DNA of 64,000 bases from Aporrectodea caliginosa. Taxonomy: Eukaryota > Annelida > Clitellata > Crassiclitellata > Lumbricidae. Where the stretch lies: assembly GCA_020284085.1 (NCBI GenBank), contig JACEVL010000005.1:2271261-2335260 (forward strand), given 5' to 3'. The notes under the pieces are model-generated. The model saw only the letters and a program-made list of their open reading frames with translations, ran no database searches and was not told the origin of the DNA. The translations under genes were made by a program, and so were the position numbers. Below, one piece after another: positions 46,201-58,339 of this stretch. Positions within the stretch are counted from its first letter, which is position 1, and the number at the start of each line of letters is the position of its first letter.

Positions 46201-46859
46201 TAGACTAGTCCAAGAGTGGATGCATGCCTCAATGGAAGAATCATCACTCACTGTCCGTATTATATATCGAGCGTGTCTCCATGTACAAACAACTGAGTTG
46301 TTTCGATCTACTGTGGTTCAAAATTCAAATATTCCGACAGTTGACTGATAGACCACACAATCAAACACACGTCTGTGGACCTGCAGTTGTGTATCGTGTA
46401 TCATCATGCTATAAAGCTGTATAACACAATTTTGGAGCCAAAAATTTGGCAGGGCAACCACCAGGGCAAAGGCTTTTTTACCAGGGCATTTGCCCTGGCA
46501 TGCCCTGGTGTAGTGCCGCCACTGGCCTTGCTGGCTGTGCTCCATCATACCTTCTGACCTCTGTCGTCCTGTCTCTGACCTAGCCCCCCCCGTCGGGCTC
46601 TGCGTTCCTCGGCCAAGGGAGAGCTCCTTGTCCCCGGGCCCGTTTATGTCTTAAGCAGCGCCGAGCCTTTTCCGTTGTTCGGCCCTCAACCTGGAATGGG
46701 CTTCCACTTTAGCTGCGCTTGATGCCTCGCAGCAATTTGCCTGCTTACTGCCGCCTTCTCAAGTCTTCTCTGTTTAGCCGTGGCTGGGCTGGGAGCGCCT
46801 CTGAGTAGGTTCTTTGAAGAGCGCTATATAAATGCTCGGAATGAATGAATGAATGAATG

Positions 46860-46909
46860 AATACATACATACATACATACATACATACATACATACATAC
46901 ATACATACA

Positions 46910-46940
<31 letters not shown>

Positions 46941-47166
46941 CATACATACATACATACATACATACATACATACATACATACATACATACATACATACATA
47001 CATACATACATACATACATACATACATACATACATACATACATACATACATACATACATACATACATACATACATACATACATGCATACATACATACATA
47101 CACATACATACAGAGGAGGTGTTTATGTATGTATTACATACATACATAAATACATACATACATACA
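46860..47166. repeat. (CATA)n microsatellite
   Basis: More than 60 near-perfect CATA units following the (GAAT)n LINE tail. All Tyr/Ile/His/Cys repeat frames here are artefacts. Confidence 0.97.
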
Positions 47167-47218
47167 CAGTACACACGTAAGTACATTCGTATATGCGACT
47201 TTTATGCGTATAATATTA

Positions 47219-48108
47219 TGGTGACCCGTCAAAATAGCCCCGTCAAAATAGCCCAGCGTCAAAATAGCCCCGTCAAAACATCCCCGTCTTAAACGATTGC
47301 GACAGAAAATAATGTGAAAATGTTTTCCACAAGATTTATTCATTTATAAGAAGGTAGGCTACTAATAAAAGATACTACTATAAAAAGAGACTACAAGCAT
47401 GGAATGTTAAATGTTTTTCTACGAAAGGCGAACACAATTTTCTAGGTATTAGGTAATAATTGTGACCATCTAAACAGAAAATTAATGTCGATGTCTTAAG
47501 CAGGAACCTAGATACTAAGGTTATAGCGCGAAGGTATTCCAGAATTGCAGTAGCGCCATAAGTGGCCAATCTCAGTGCCTGGTTCCCGTTCTTTGAGTCG
47601 TTATTTACTCACTTTTTTCTTTCGGCTTAGCGTTTGCAAATTATTTCTTGGAAGTAGGTGTGCCCTATTGACCTTACTCTTATCTTCATTCAGATACCCC
47701 ATCGATGTACTCGTTTGATCTCACCAAATGGTGATCCGCTTTCCAATTAACAAATTAATTTGTATTTGGTCACGACCTTGCAATCGTTTGGAAAATACCG
47801 TTTTGAAGAAGGCCTTCCCTATTTCATTTAGATACACCGTCGAAGTACACTTTTGATCGTACCAATTCGTGATCCGATTTCCAATTAACAAATTAATTTG
47901 TATTTAGTGGTTATGTGTCAGAGCCACCTCTTTGAAGTATTGGTTCTACTTTTGTTGAAATCAAAACATTTCTTGTAACATTCAGCTTATTAGCCGTTTT
48001 GGAACTGCTTACCTTTGGCGTATTTATAGGGCTATTTTGACGGGGCTGTTTTGACGGGGCTATTTTGACGCTGGGCGATTTTGTCGGGGCTATTTTGACG
48101 GGGTGTCG
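47219..48108. mobile_element. TIR element with CCCCGTCAAAATAG-repeat ends
   Basis: About 70 bp of CCCGTCAAAATAGCCCCGTC-type repeats on the left (47223-47290) are inverted on the right (48024-48106). Between them, GTGATCCG..TTCCAATTAACAAATTAATT occurs twice (about 47730 and 47870). It lies in the intron following exon 3 of CARD copy B. Boundaries are approximate to a few bases. Confidence 0.7.
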
Positions 48109-48180
48109 CGTATATGCCTGATGTCGGTTTTCGGAATTGCTCTCGAGATTTTTAATAAACCACCAATCACCCAAACTTAC

Positions 48181-48537
48181 CAAAGTAATTAGCAGCTCTT
48201 TTGAATTCTTCCAGAGACCAAGTAAGTGTAACCTTCAGATCATCTCCAATCGAAAGCATCTCAGTGAAGATCCTCTCGATGATTTCCTTCAGCCTGTCGG
48301 TCTTAAGCTGATCGGTCAGCTGCAACAGCTTATCATGTGTTGTGCAATGGATGTAGGTAACGATGCTGTGTCCTTTCCTGGCAGCAATGATTCTCTGCTG
48401 GGTCAGTTCCCACAGCCGATGGTGTTCCTCCAAAGGGCGATTTTCTAGAACCTTCGTTAGCTGGGTGATGATTTCTTCATCCAATTCGTCTGCGTTTCCA
48501 ACGGTGCCTTGAAGGTTTGCGTGAACTCGAACGATAA
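48181..48537 (-). CDS. CARD gene copy B, exon 3: TRADD-N-like domain
   Basis: A 357-nt exon with acceptor TTATGTATACAG|TT and donor TTTG|GTAAGT, phase 1 at both ends. It encodes VIVRVHANLQGTVGNADEL, then ELTQQRIIAARKGHSIVTYI, and ends with LKVTLTWSLEEFKRAANYF. It is gap-free against copy A (3362-3718), with most changes at charged surface-type positions. The domain call (TRADD-N-like) rests on the 'RKGxSIVxYI' strand followed by a long amphipathic helix. The donor shows that coding continues downstream. The next same-strand exons I can recognise are the glycine-zipper pair at 38772 and 37646, but their phase does not connect directly. Confidence 0.75.
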
Positions 48538-49173
48538 CTGTATACATAAAGAACATAATGCTCAGGTTAATTTCTTTATTTAGGCTTACTATTTATCACA
48601 GAAAATTTGAACAATACAGTTATGTCGCAGTAAAAAGACTGCACATGCAACAGTACTTACATGTAACAAAAGACGTGAAGGCTGGACACTGAACAACGCA
48701 ATATGGAACACTTCGCAATAGCGTGTCATCCTTTATTTATTTACAATGTGAATTATTACGCGCGCAGGGTTGGCAAATCTGAATTAATTTTGATGGGCGC
48801 GACTAGTACCTTAAAAGTTCGCGTGGTATCGGACAACAACTGCAAACGGATAGACTGGTGGCTGAGGTTTAGGCAATTGAACTTGCAACCTTTTCGCAAT
48901 TATAAACATCTTCCTATTTTCACACTTGACAGTGTTTCTATACTGTATTTATCAATGACTTATTTTTAATTAATAATTCAAAACTGCGTTACATGCAATT
49001 AATGCAATATTTATCTATGGTTAGTTACTGCTTAGGCAATTAAATAACGAATTCTCGATTATTCATTCAGAATCGTTTCATTAAACTGCTCATTTGGTCA
49101 TTCAATCAGTTGCTCCTTCAAGCAGCACTAAAGACTGAATCTTCATTATAATAGTGCTCAGAAGACAACTCAC

Positions 49174-49479
49174 CTCCTCCGTCTGAAAGTAGTTTGGCAA
49201 TGTGATTTTGATTGGAGCCCTTTAAACAGTCTATTGTCTTGTTGTATTGTCGAAGACTGCACTTTGTCAGAATCTCCAGCAGTGCCTCGTTTTTCTCAGC
49301 ATTAGTCGGCTTCGAAAAGATTAACTGTTTTTGTCGATCATTTATGACTTTCCCAGAAAATAACCTGATGCATAGATCACTCGTATCGAGAAGGTCCACC
49401 AAACCTTCGCAATTGATCTCCAATCGGTTGATTTCAGATTCACTAAGTGGCCAATCGTCTCCAAATGTAGACCTATAGC
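49174..49479 (-). CDS. CARD gene copy B, exon 2: second CARD-like domain
   Basis: A 306-nt exon with acceptor TTCGTGTAG|GC and donor GGAG|GTGAGT. It starts with a linker FGDDWPLSESEINRLEINCE, then the helical domain with LVDLLDTSDLCIRLFSGKVI, KNEALLEIL and NQNHIAKLLSDG. Same length and phase as copy A exon 2, and open throughout. Intron 2 is only 636 bp here against 7067 bp in copy A. Confidence 0.76.
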
Positions 49480-50514
49480 CTACACGAACAACAAGAGTTA
49501 CCTTCTGTTATTGTACTGCATAAGGACAGTAGGAGAGGATTGGTCTCATTTTATTGAAACACTCAATAAATAAAGTAAGGTATAAATGGAACGTTTACAT
49601 AAAGCCGAGTTGTTCGTTACTGTGTTACTTTCAACACAATACCTTAAATAACCCTTGCTACTGTTAGTAACTACGATTGTACCTATTACTTCACTACTAC
49701 AGCATCTTCAGGAAAGTAGCAGAATAACAAGACTAACAACATTTTGTTACCTGTTGACGTAAGTTTTAATTGCATATACCCGGTAGCCTTTATTTTCTTA
49801 CAAAATGCAACATGCATGATAGTGACCTGATAGATAAGTTTCATAAGACGGCGTTATGGGAAACGGAGTTACTATTCGTGATGTCAAAAGTTGGCGCTAT
49901 GATTATAATACGCATTTCCATCTCTGATAAGCCTATATATTATATTCTTTGGTAACTATTCCTTTTCGAAGATCATTTCCCCTTTTTCTAATTTTCAATT
50001 ATTTTACATCATGGGAAGAGATTCAAGATCAAATCAAGCTCTACCTGTGATACTCGATGCTTTAAAAAATCTCTTGCATTTTTGAGCCAAGTTTAAATTA
50101 GCCCTGAAATGAAAACTTTGCCTTCTGCAAAAATTCTTAGTACGGCTTTTAACAGCTCTTCAAACTTAACATATATTAGCATCTGCAAGCATTTGCGTCT
50201 GACACTCTTTAAACTCATTAGACTTGATTATAATTATATCACCAGCAAGAAGGAATTATATTTACGGAAGGCACAGCCATGCTTCGTTGCATTTTTCGCA
50301 AATTGACAAATGTTTAAAAGCCATGCTGCATTCTAAACTCAGTGCACAGTTTCTGCAAGGCAAAGACCTTCTTCTGCATCTAGCCTTTCACATTACTAAG
50401 ATAAAAATGTTCACATAAAACCTATGTGTACTCGTGTCTACAGAACTCTACATACCTGTAAAAGCACTTCATAAGTGTGTGTTTCAATCATTGAATGTGG
50501 TATTGGCTTCTTAC

Positions 50515-50776
50515 CTCCATCGGCGTTTAAATAGTTGACCAAATGAGTTTGTCCACTGTCTCTGAGAGCTGAGACCAATTCATTCGCCTTCTTGTTCTTC
50601 AGTATAAATTCAAGAAGTATTCTGTTTTTATCCTCTGTTGTGTTGTCTTTCAGCTTAATCTTGTGAACAGCTTCCCTCGTCAGAATCCTACTGGACAATA
50701 ATTTATCCAAAAGTCCGAAATCCGGATCGATCCGATCCACCAGAAACCCTTTGTGCTTCTCAAATCTTTCCTCCAT
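50515..50776 (-). CDS. CARD gene copy B, exon 1: N-terminal CARD
   Basis: Starts at ATG 50776 and ends at donor GGAG|GTAAGA. It encodes MEERFEKHKGFLVDRIDPDF, LDKLLSSRILTREAVHKI and LVSALRDSGQTHLVNYL, a typical CARD. An in-frame TGA lies 18 nt upstream of the ATG, and a possible acceptor (CGAACAG|GTGAAG, at 50796) would make this the second exon after a 5' UTR exon. Exons 1-3 together give 308 codons plus one base. Nothing indicates decay: no stops, conserved sites and conserved splice signals. It is the better-preserved locus of the pair, with compact introns. Confidence 0.82.
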
Positions 50777-51477
50777 TACTCTGAGACCTCTTCACCTGTT
50801 CGAGTTAGGAAGACACTTGACAGCAGTAATAACGTGGCAGCTTGGTTTTACGGCGATCCTACAGGAAGATATATGCTGCGACTCGGAGTTTTATGATTAA
50901 TAAGCTAACGCCCTTATCGCTAGGCAAAACCCAACCAATTATTGGTCGCTTCAAGTAGTCCATTAGGATAAACCTGGTCCATAGACGAATGACCAACGAG
51001 AGCTTAGAATTGACATGAGCCAGCGTTCTTGCAACAAGCAGTAACACAAGCGAGCGATATTTGGTTTACAATGCGTAGGCCTAAATATTGAATTCAAATC
51101 AATTTATTTTCTGTAGCCAATATATAAGGTGTATGTTATGGTAGTTATGGCAACAGTTATGGTAGGCTTAGGACGCGCAGTAAATTACATTAATAGTGGT
51201 TTCCTAGGGAGACACAGAAGGAATTAACAATCCCGCTAATACGGCCACCTAGTAATTGTTGATAATTCAAAGGAACAGGAGCACAGTTATTATAATAGGC
51301 CCTAATAATCAAGAATTAGCTCAATTAATAGAACATTGCTGACATCACCCAAATAACATGACATAACTAACACACCAATGAAGACAAAATGAACATTCAA
51401 GTAATTTGTTGAATCAGGTAATGACGTAGTTTATTCTTAAAGATGTCCAAACCAGTTAATTGACGGATAGATAAGGG

Positions 51478-51910
51478 CAGTGGTCTCAAACACGAGGGTC
51501 GCATGCGGCCCATGGACTCATTTTTTGCGGCCCACGGCAGACACATGGTTTGTACAGAAAGAAATCTCACAAGAAAACATCAAACATCGATGCTCTCGTA
51601 GCTGGGAAACGCTGTCTGACGAGTAGCGTAAAAACACTTGAGCATTAGGCTACCTCTGAGAGTACAGTCACTATACTGCCTTAAAAGGCATGTAGCCTAC
51701 AATTTTAGTTTTAGCTATTAATAAACGTGCTGTTAATGCACTTCATATCGTTGCAGCTCTGAGTTTTCACCATTGTTATGATACCATGATAATTATTATG
51801 ATCCTAAATAAATATTTTCACGCGCACGATTCATTTTTCATATTGCGGCCTATGAGCCATTGTAAATTTCGAAATGTGGCCTAGATGATGACTTGAATTT
51901 GAGACCACTG
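51478..51910. mobile_element. hAT MITE (433 bp)
   Basis: Ends CAGTGGTCTCAAA and TTTGAGACCACTG are flanked by the exact 8-bp duplication GATAAGGG (51470-51477 and 51911-51918). The interior contains GCGGCCCA / TGCGGCCTA motifs of the common 'CAGTGGTYCTCAAA' hAT families. Confidence 0.93.
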
Positions 51911-52838
51911 GATAAGGGTATACTGTTCCAAACGTTAGCCCTGCAAATCTGATAGAAACAACCGTGTGTTTGTGTGAGCAAAGGGGTGTCAATGTAACTT
52001 AGAACTTCTTGTATAGTAAAAGTGAATTTCGGAGGCAAGTAGGAAGAGTTGTCTATTAATTATTGGTATTAAATTGTGCCTATGACGATACATAAAGTTC
52101 ACCTATCTGTGCCGTCCTAATTTGTTCGATTTAGACCTATAGTAGTTTAACTTCTAGAAATAGTTGACTTGTCTGCACAGCTAGGCAACCTTTATGTAAG
52201 GATAGTCAGACTTCGTAGATTATAAGAAGAGGCCCATATTAAATTGCAATAGGCCTAAGCAAGGTAGGAATAGATCAGGGTGTAGTAGAGGTTAACCGAA
52301 CATTGGGTGGCAGTAGGTAGAAAGCTTGTTCTAGAATTCCAACATTCTTAGCAATTTTCGAGAAAATCCAGGATAAATGCTGGTCTAATATTACTTATAA
52401 ACATGTGAATGAGGTTTCTCGATTAATGGGATAACCAGTAATATAGTGCTAGAAGTGGTGGGATAAATTTTTTATGTTTCCTGAATAGAATGTAACTGGT
52501 CTTATCTAAGTTTCTCCTTGCATTTCAATATTTAAAAAGAAACTGCGTCATCACTTACTGACTGTGGATCCATGACTCCCACCATGCATGCTTCCCTTGA
52601 TATTACCTGCCTTAAGTGCTTCAATCATGTGTACATACTGTGCTCGGTGCAGACACTCATTGTGTTTAATTTTTTAGATTTAGTTAACTAGTTAAGCTCT
52701 ACAACTTTTGGTACTTTCATGCATGACATGTTGCTACCTTTTCCATGTACATGGGTAACCCTGTCAGCGGGACGCTGGTCCCTTAAGAGTTTCTCAGTTC
52801 TCACCATTTGCTTCTTGTTGGCCAGTGTAAATGTATAA

Positions 52839-53280
52839 GGGGCCGTCCATAAAGTATGTCACGCTCCGGGGGGGTTAAGAAAGTGTGACAGTTTGTGACA
52901 GGGGAGGGGAGTCAGGCCAGGTGTGACGTCACACATTTTATTTATTTATTTATAATTTATTTTTTAGTAGAATTTCTTAGCTTCAAAAATAATTTTCAAA
53001 AATTTTCTGAAACATTTTAATTAGTTTTATGTCAAAATAGCATGAAATGCATATTTCCTGAATGTGTTTTTCATGTTTTTCACGATTCCTCTCGCTAGGA
53101 GCGCTAGTAATAATGCTGTTGCGAAGCCTTGTTTATGTATTAGCCTTGCTTTCGGAAATCACTGTTCGAAAGTGTGACGTACTTTAGGGGGTGGGGTGTC
53201 CGAGTTTTGTGACAGTTTGTGACAGAGGGGAGGGGGGTAAAATGGTCAAAAATAGCGTGACGTACTTTATGGACGGCCCC
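52839..53280. mobile_element. MITE with GGGGCCGTCCATAAAGTA ends (442 bp)
   Basis: About 26-bp inverted ends start GGGGCCGTCCATAAAGTATG and end TACTTTATGGACGGCCCC. The flanks TAA/TAA are compatible with a 2-3 bp target duplication. Internal GTGTGACAGTTTGTGACAG is repeated near both ends. This terminal sequence is one I know from many invertebrate genomes. Confidence 0.88.
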
Positions 53281-54497
53281 TAATCTATTTGAGATGTTGT
53301 AAGATTGCCTACTTGAAGCAATATATTTTTTGGTTATGGTTATGGTTTTAATTCATTGGCAAGAAACCAATTAGCAATCTGAATTAGTTCGGAATTCACT
53401 GTTTGGTATAAGAAGGTAAGGGAGCTGTGGGAATAAAAGATGCCAGTGTCGTCGGAAAAAGGGATGAAGTAGGCCTACATAAGTGGTGACGCGTTTGGAA
53501 GGTCAAAAATAAAAATGAGGAATAATATAGGTCCTATGTTCGATCCTTGCGAAACGAGAAGGCAACATTACAATAGACCACCTGTTAGTGATTCTCAAGG
53601 TAACTAGCAAACCACGTAAGTTGCATTCCTCTTATACCGTAGTTGCTACGTTTTTAAAGTGGAATGCTATAGTTCATCGTATCAAAAGCCTTGTCCAAGT
53701 TTAGTTATTTACTCCAGAGTACTGTTGTTTCTTCTTTGGGATCAAAAGAGCTGATAGTAGGCAGGCTTGAATAATCGTCAAATGGAGAGATCGGATCCGG
53801 TATATTCTTAGACAAAATTTCGAAAATTTTTGTGATGTAACTATTAAATTTATCTTTGGGTATTTCTTCCGGATATTCAATAATAGATGAATTTATTGTT
53901 TAAGTCTGGTGTTGTTGTGTTAAGATCAAGGATTCTATCTATTTTGAACGTCACATCTGTTATAAAAAATTGTTGAGGACCAGTTTGAGGTGATGTTAGG
54001 ATAAAGGCCAGTAGCCTGTCTAACGGGGCCTGACAAAGCTCAGTGATAACTTGGGTGTACAGATGCAAGCTTTATATGTATTTTCTGGAAGACGAATTAT
54101 GAGAAAATGAGTTAGACGGACAGATAGACAATCAAGTAGCTTTTAGAACTTGGAAAATAATTGCATCAGCTGTTGAACTTGAATATATGCACGTTCTCAA
54201 TATCTACGACATCGTGCCCATTATTGGCAGACATATCTATATTCTATAATAACAGAGCATAATTTTCAGCAGACAGTTAGTAACCTAATCCTATAATGCG
54301 GTTTGCTTGCATTGAGTTTCATCGAACTAAAAGTTGAGGTGACTGAAACGAATGATATAGACGATTAGTTTCTAGTTATCAGAAGTGTTGCAGAGGCGAG
54401 CTCAGTTTGTCGAGACTGTTATGATGTTATCAACAGACGAACGTTAGACTTCGGAGGAAATCAATTATCGAACAAGGTAACCAAATGAACATTGAAA

Positions 54498-54594
54498 ATG
54501 TCGGAAAGATACGATCTAGAAACAGCGAAGACCTACAAGACGGAGGTGAAGGCATATCAAGCAGCAAGGACGAAAGACTTTGCACATGATGGAG
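54498..54594 (+). CDS. Candidate first exon (weak)
   Basis: ATG at 54498 opens 32 codons (MSERYDLETAKTYKTEVKAY, then QAARTKDFAHDG) ending at donor GGAG|GTTAGC in phase 1, like every CARD-gene donor in this window. The composition looks protein-coding, with charged residues and no repeats. No following exon was identified within 54.6-58 kb, so the evidence is only the ORF plus donor. It could be chance. Confidence 0.3.
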
Positions 54595-54599
54595 GTTAG

Positions 54600-56450
54600 C
54601 ATAGGTCATAAAATTATAGTAATTGAATTAAAGTTGTTGGTAAGGTTGAATAAATCTAGTGGAATTTATAGTTAATATTTAGATATTTCATGCAATGAGT
54701 GTATGCTTGTACAATGACATTATTTAAATTTTATATATATATACATAATAAGAAACTTACATATTGAATAATTTGAACTTAAATAACTGATTGACAATCT
54801 TTTTTATCTGTTATAGGCCTAACCTATTTCCTCATTGGTGATGGGGCCAGGCATGTAGCAAGTCTTAAATTCAAGAGGAGGCAACTTCACAGACCATTGG
54901 CAAAGTCATGGTCATTGAGGTCATTAGTCAATCGAAGTTCCAGTATATAAACAAACAAGAGGAGGCAACTACCTCCTCGTGCCTCAAATGTAGCTACGCC
55001 TATGATGGGGGGGTATGTGTTTAATAGTAACGGGCGTAAGAATAAGTTTCAACGACTAGCATTACAATTCCGTCATTCAGCAACACTGTGTCATTGAGAT
55101 AACCATTTCGCTCATTCTTCAATTTAACTACTGTAATGCCTGCATTTAGTCGTTCATTCGTGTTGTTGTCGAGTAAACCTTAGCTTTTCAAATTTTTCGC
55201 TACTAACAAATTTAAGAATCAGAGCAGCCTAACGAGTGTGCCCATAATTTGCGCTTAATCCTAGAGCGCCATAGCCTCTGTGGTTTTAAGAGCAATTTTC
55301 TTAATGAGCATTCTTCCAACACAACTCGTCTAAAAACCGTCGATGTGTTCGACAACACTAAAATTCCATGGCAAATTGCTAAGCCATAAACTCTCTTATG
55401 TTGAAAAACCTGTATATGGTTTATTCATTTATTCACCAATTTAGCAAGTATTAAGCGAACTCGAGTAAAGAAATTTGCACCACCTGGAGAATATGAATAG
55501 GCTACATGTACCTCTGCTTTCTATCCTTCTACATAACCGACGAGGATTATGGAGCACGAACAAACCTCCGACTGACTAAAGCATTATAATCTACCTGAAC
55601 TCCTTTATGGTGAACTCTGTACGTTCATGAAAGTTCTTGTGAAAACGTTTTATGGCCTCCACCAATAAATTCTGACCATAACACTTGGCCAAACGCAGAG
55701 ATAGACAAACGCTCGATGCAAATTCAGTCACGGAGGCGATTGAAAGAAGACTTTGCCCATATCGAACACTGAAGTGGCGTACAGGACCAAACAGGAAAGG
55801 TAGAAGCGATTATTATTTCAGAAGAACTGAAATAGATCGTCCTAGCGGTCAAACCAAGAATCCTTAATACCGTACTTAGATAGCAATAAAAAAATAAAAG
55901 TAGAAATTACAAATTCCCAATTTAAAGCTCAGTTTCTCAACTGGCTACGTAAGTTATACACATATGCAATCCAATTATAGTGGATACATTGTCAGATACC
56001 CACAAGCACACGCGCGCACACACTCATGCACAACATTGCACACACACACGCCAACACATCAAGTCCAACAAAGAAAGAATTAAACTCATTCTCACAACTA
56101 TACACCGAAGTAAGGATCTTGAGTGTAATATTACAAGGACTTAACCTGCATTTTTTCTAATTTCAGCACAGCGGCATAGACATTATGTTTAGCCTGCCTA
56201 ACTGAGACTGCAAATAAGAATTTTATTGACTCCCATAAAATTTACTGAGGTATTAACACTTTAAGGCAGACATAGCTCCAACACACATTCGGTTAGTACC
56301 GACAGAGCGACAAAACGAAAGAGTGACATAACGAAAGAGCGACAAATCGGAGAGTACATAATATACATTTTGTCGCTCTTCGAATTTTGACTTCATATCT
56401 GAGGTTGTCACTCTTTTGATACACTATTTATTTCACTGTTGAGTTATGTT
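54600..56450. other. Unassigned intergenic sequence
   Basis: Contains weak LINE-like sequence (plus frame QFNYCNACI near 55120) and a small inverted pair of GAGCGACAAAA / TTTTGTCGCTC around 56305-56380. No supported gene; a 60-codon frame at 55685-55867 has no motif. Confidence 0.5.
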
Positions 56451-56459
56451 GCTCTTATG

Positions 56460-56740
56460 AACAGATTCCCACCCATTAGCATTAATCAGCTGAGGATGAG
56501 CTGACCTAACACGAGGGACAAAGAGGTTCAGACGATCAGTAGAGCGCTAAGGGCGAGCAGATGTTGCAGAGAGAGGCTTACGCATAAAGTCCGTTAGATA
56601 TTTTGGTGCAAGGCCAAGTTGAAAGTTGGAGACCAGGAGGAGGATCTTATAATGTACGTGATGAGATTGGGAGCCAGTGTAGCACTTCAGCCATATAAGT
56701 GGAAATATGGGAAAACCGAGGAAGGCGTGCTATGAGGCAC
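56460..56740 (-). mobile_element. CR1/L2-like LINE C-terminal fragment
   Basis: On the minus strand, APKYLTDFMRKPLSATSARP and RLNLFVPRVRS correspond to the 'GLAPxYLTDLL...' region that closes non-LTR RT ORFs. Confidence 0.65.
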
Positions 56741-56911
56741 GTTGAAACAGAAGACGTAATTACTTGCTAATACCATTCATTTATACAGCGATACACATAC
56801 TCAGCTTCTTGAAGATCACCAATTATAATGTCGTTTTCAGCAATCATGGAAACCGTATATATCACAAAAGTGCGTCTCAATTAGTGGTGGTGACAATCAC
56901 CACCGTCACTA

Positions 56912-57862
56912 CACCGTGTCTCAAAATAAACTGTGCAAAATTGTTTCTGTCAGAACTTCGTCAAATTTCCACCAATAATGTTTAATAATGTTTGGTAGGT
57001 GGATGGCAAAATGGCTGAAATTTTATGCTATGCATAAATTTTCCACCTCACCTAACTCATATCACCGCACTACCTTGTTAAACACAGATGTACCAATTTT
57101 ATATAACGCTTACATTTTATTACATGCAACAAACTATCTGACGACTTAATTAGTACGCAGTAAAGTAATATATGGTTTACTTAGAAGAGTTTTTAAGTGG
57201 TATGACAGACATGCTTAAAAGTGTTAGAATTGGTGCTCGAAATGTGCCTCGCTTACACGGACACAAGCGCTTAGACGGCAACGACACTGGCCGATAGCAG
57301 CATCTACGATCGACTGGTCAAAGCTTGCCCTACTGCCCACTCGTCGATCAGACGCGATTTGAGTTCGTCGACGTTGGCTATTCTGGAGCGGTAAACCTTA
57401 TCCTACAGCGCACTCCATATGCTATAGTCGACTGGGTTAAGATCCGGTGAATTCAGCGGTCACAGTGTTGGAGGTATGAAGTCGGGCGTTTCTCGCTCCA
57501 GGAAAGAGACTGTGTCACGTGCTCGATGCGCCGGGGCGCCATCCTGTTGAAAGAACTCGCCTTGGGCTGGGATACCCGGCGTATGTCTGGCAGTAGCTTC
57601 TGGGCAAGAAGGTTGTCGCGATAGTATGCCCCATTCACTTTGACACCCGGCTCGATGAAATGGATTTCAGTGCAGCCGAATTTGGTACATCTGTGTTTAA
57701 CAAGGTAGTGCGGTGATATGAGTCAGGTTAGGTGGAAAATTTATGCATATCATAAAATTTCAGCTATTTTGCCATCCACCTACCAAATATTATTAAAATT
57801 GGTGGAAATTTGACGAAGTTCTGACAGAAACAATTTTGCACAGTTTATTTTGAGACACGGTG
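56912..57862 (-). mobile_element. Mariner remnant with about 180-bp inverted arms (951 bp)
   Basis: Arms 56912-57096 and 57682-57862 are inverted copies, starting CACCGTGTCTCAAAATAAAC, with TA on both sides (56910-56911 and 57863-57864). Between them lies only the 3' part of a transposase gene. The arms are unusually long for mariner. Confidence 0.85.
57300..57660 (-). pseudogene. Mariner transposase C-terminal remnant
   Basis: The minus strand carries VNGAYYRDNLLAQKLLPDIR. In the next frame it reads FFQQDGAPAHRARDTVSFLE, with the second catalytic D in QQDGAPAH, then LNSPDLNPVDYSIW, with the third. Two in-frame stops interrupt it. The N-terminal half is gone. Confidence 0.85.
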
Positions 57863-58339
57863 TATATGCACCTACGTCATTGGACCTAACTCTGACTTTA
57901 CACACTGCAAGCGAATCATGTTAGACGTAATCGCAATTTCGCGATTTCTACACCTGCCAACAATTAACGTCGTCGGAACAAGCTCATTCAGAGGCGCTTA
58001 GTCCCAGTAAAATCGATAGACAAGTAAGGGTCAGAATTGCATCCACTTCGAGATCCAGTGGTCAGCCAGCCAGAAGCCAGACACTCAGACGGATCCGATG
58101 GGTGGTATTTAGAATTCGAGCGGCGAGAGATGAAAAGGGAATAGGAAGAGTCAGGATAGCATTTGAGTCATTTTCCGGTAACATGTTAAATTCACTGATT
58201 CAACAAGCAAAAATTTTCTTTCCAAATTACATTTTTTTCTTTGGAACAAATCTTGAATATTTTTATTTCACAAATATTTGCTTTTGCACTAATATGTAAA
58301 TGTAAAAAGTTTTTGGTAGAAAAAAGGCCTTACTAATAT

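Larger units (their letters stand above)
43827..46524. mobile_element. hAT element (2698 bp) hosting a mariner
   Basis: Ends CAGTGGCGGC and GCCGCCACTG are perfect inverted repeats flanked by the exact 8-bp duplication GCCTTGCT (43819-43826 and 46525-46532). Subterminal ACCAGGGCA / TGCCCTGG repeats. No transposase frame survives. A mariner-like element and long (TA)n occupy 45040-46198. Confidence 0.9.
42310..46860 (+). mobile_element. L2-like LINE 3' half with two DNA-transposon insertions
   Basis: RT core LYADDIQSYVHCRAADAVAS and ALSGWMASNRLLLKPSKTQF lie at 42330-42540. After the 42557-43425 insertion it resumes as TVRDLGATLDQVLTF, HVNLL and VLVHAFVASRVDNRRSILAG (43430-43790). After the 43827-46524 insertion it runs through WNGLPL-like sequence to the conserved 3' end and (GAAT)n tail (46838-46860). 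It is intact enough that both insertion points can be checked by frame. Confidence 0.82.
51400..53960 (-). mobile_element. LINE upstream of CARD copy B, with two MITEs inserted
   Basis: Reading the minus strand from about 53700: LDKAFDTMNYSIPL (motif A) and YGIRGMQLTWFASYLEN, then an FxPFFRRHWHL-type degenerate catalytic box, then a C-terminal region near 52140-51950. The 3' half matches 15640-16440 beside copy A. Two MITEs (51478-51910 and 52839-53280) are younger insertions absent from copy A. Confidence 0.72.

Noticed and set aside
46774..47186. Tyr/Cys/Ile/His-repeat proteins
   Set aside because: Translations of the (CATA)n microsatellite in several frames on both strands.
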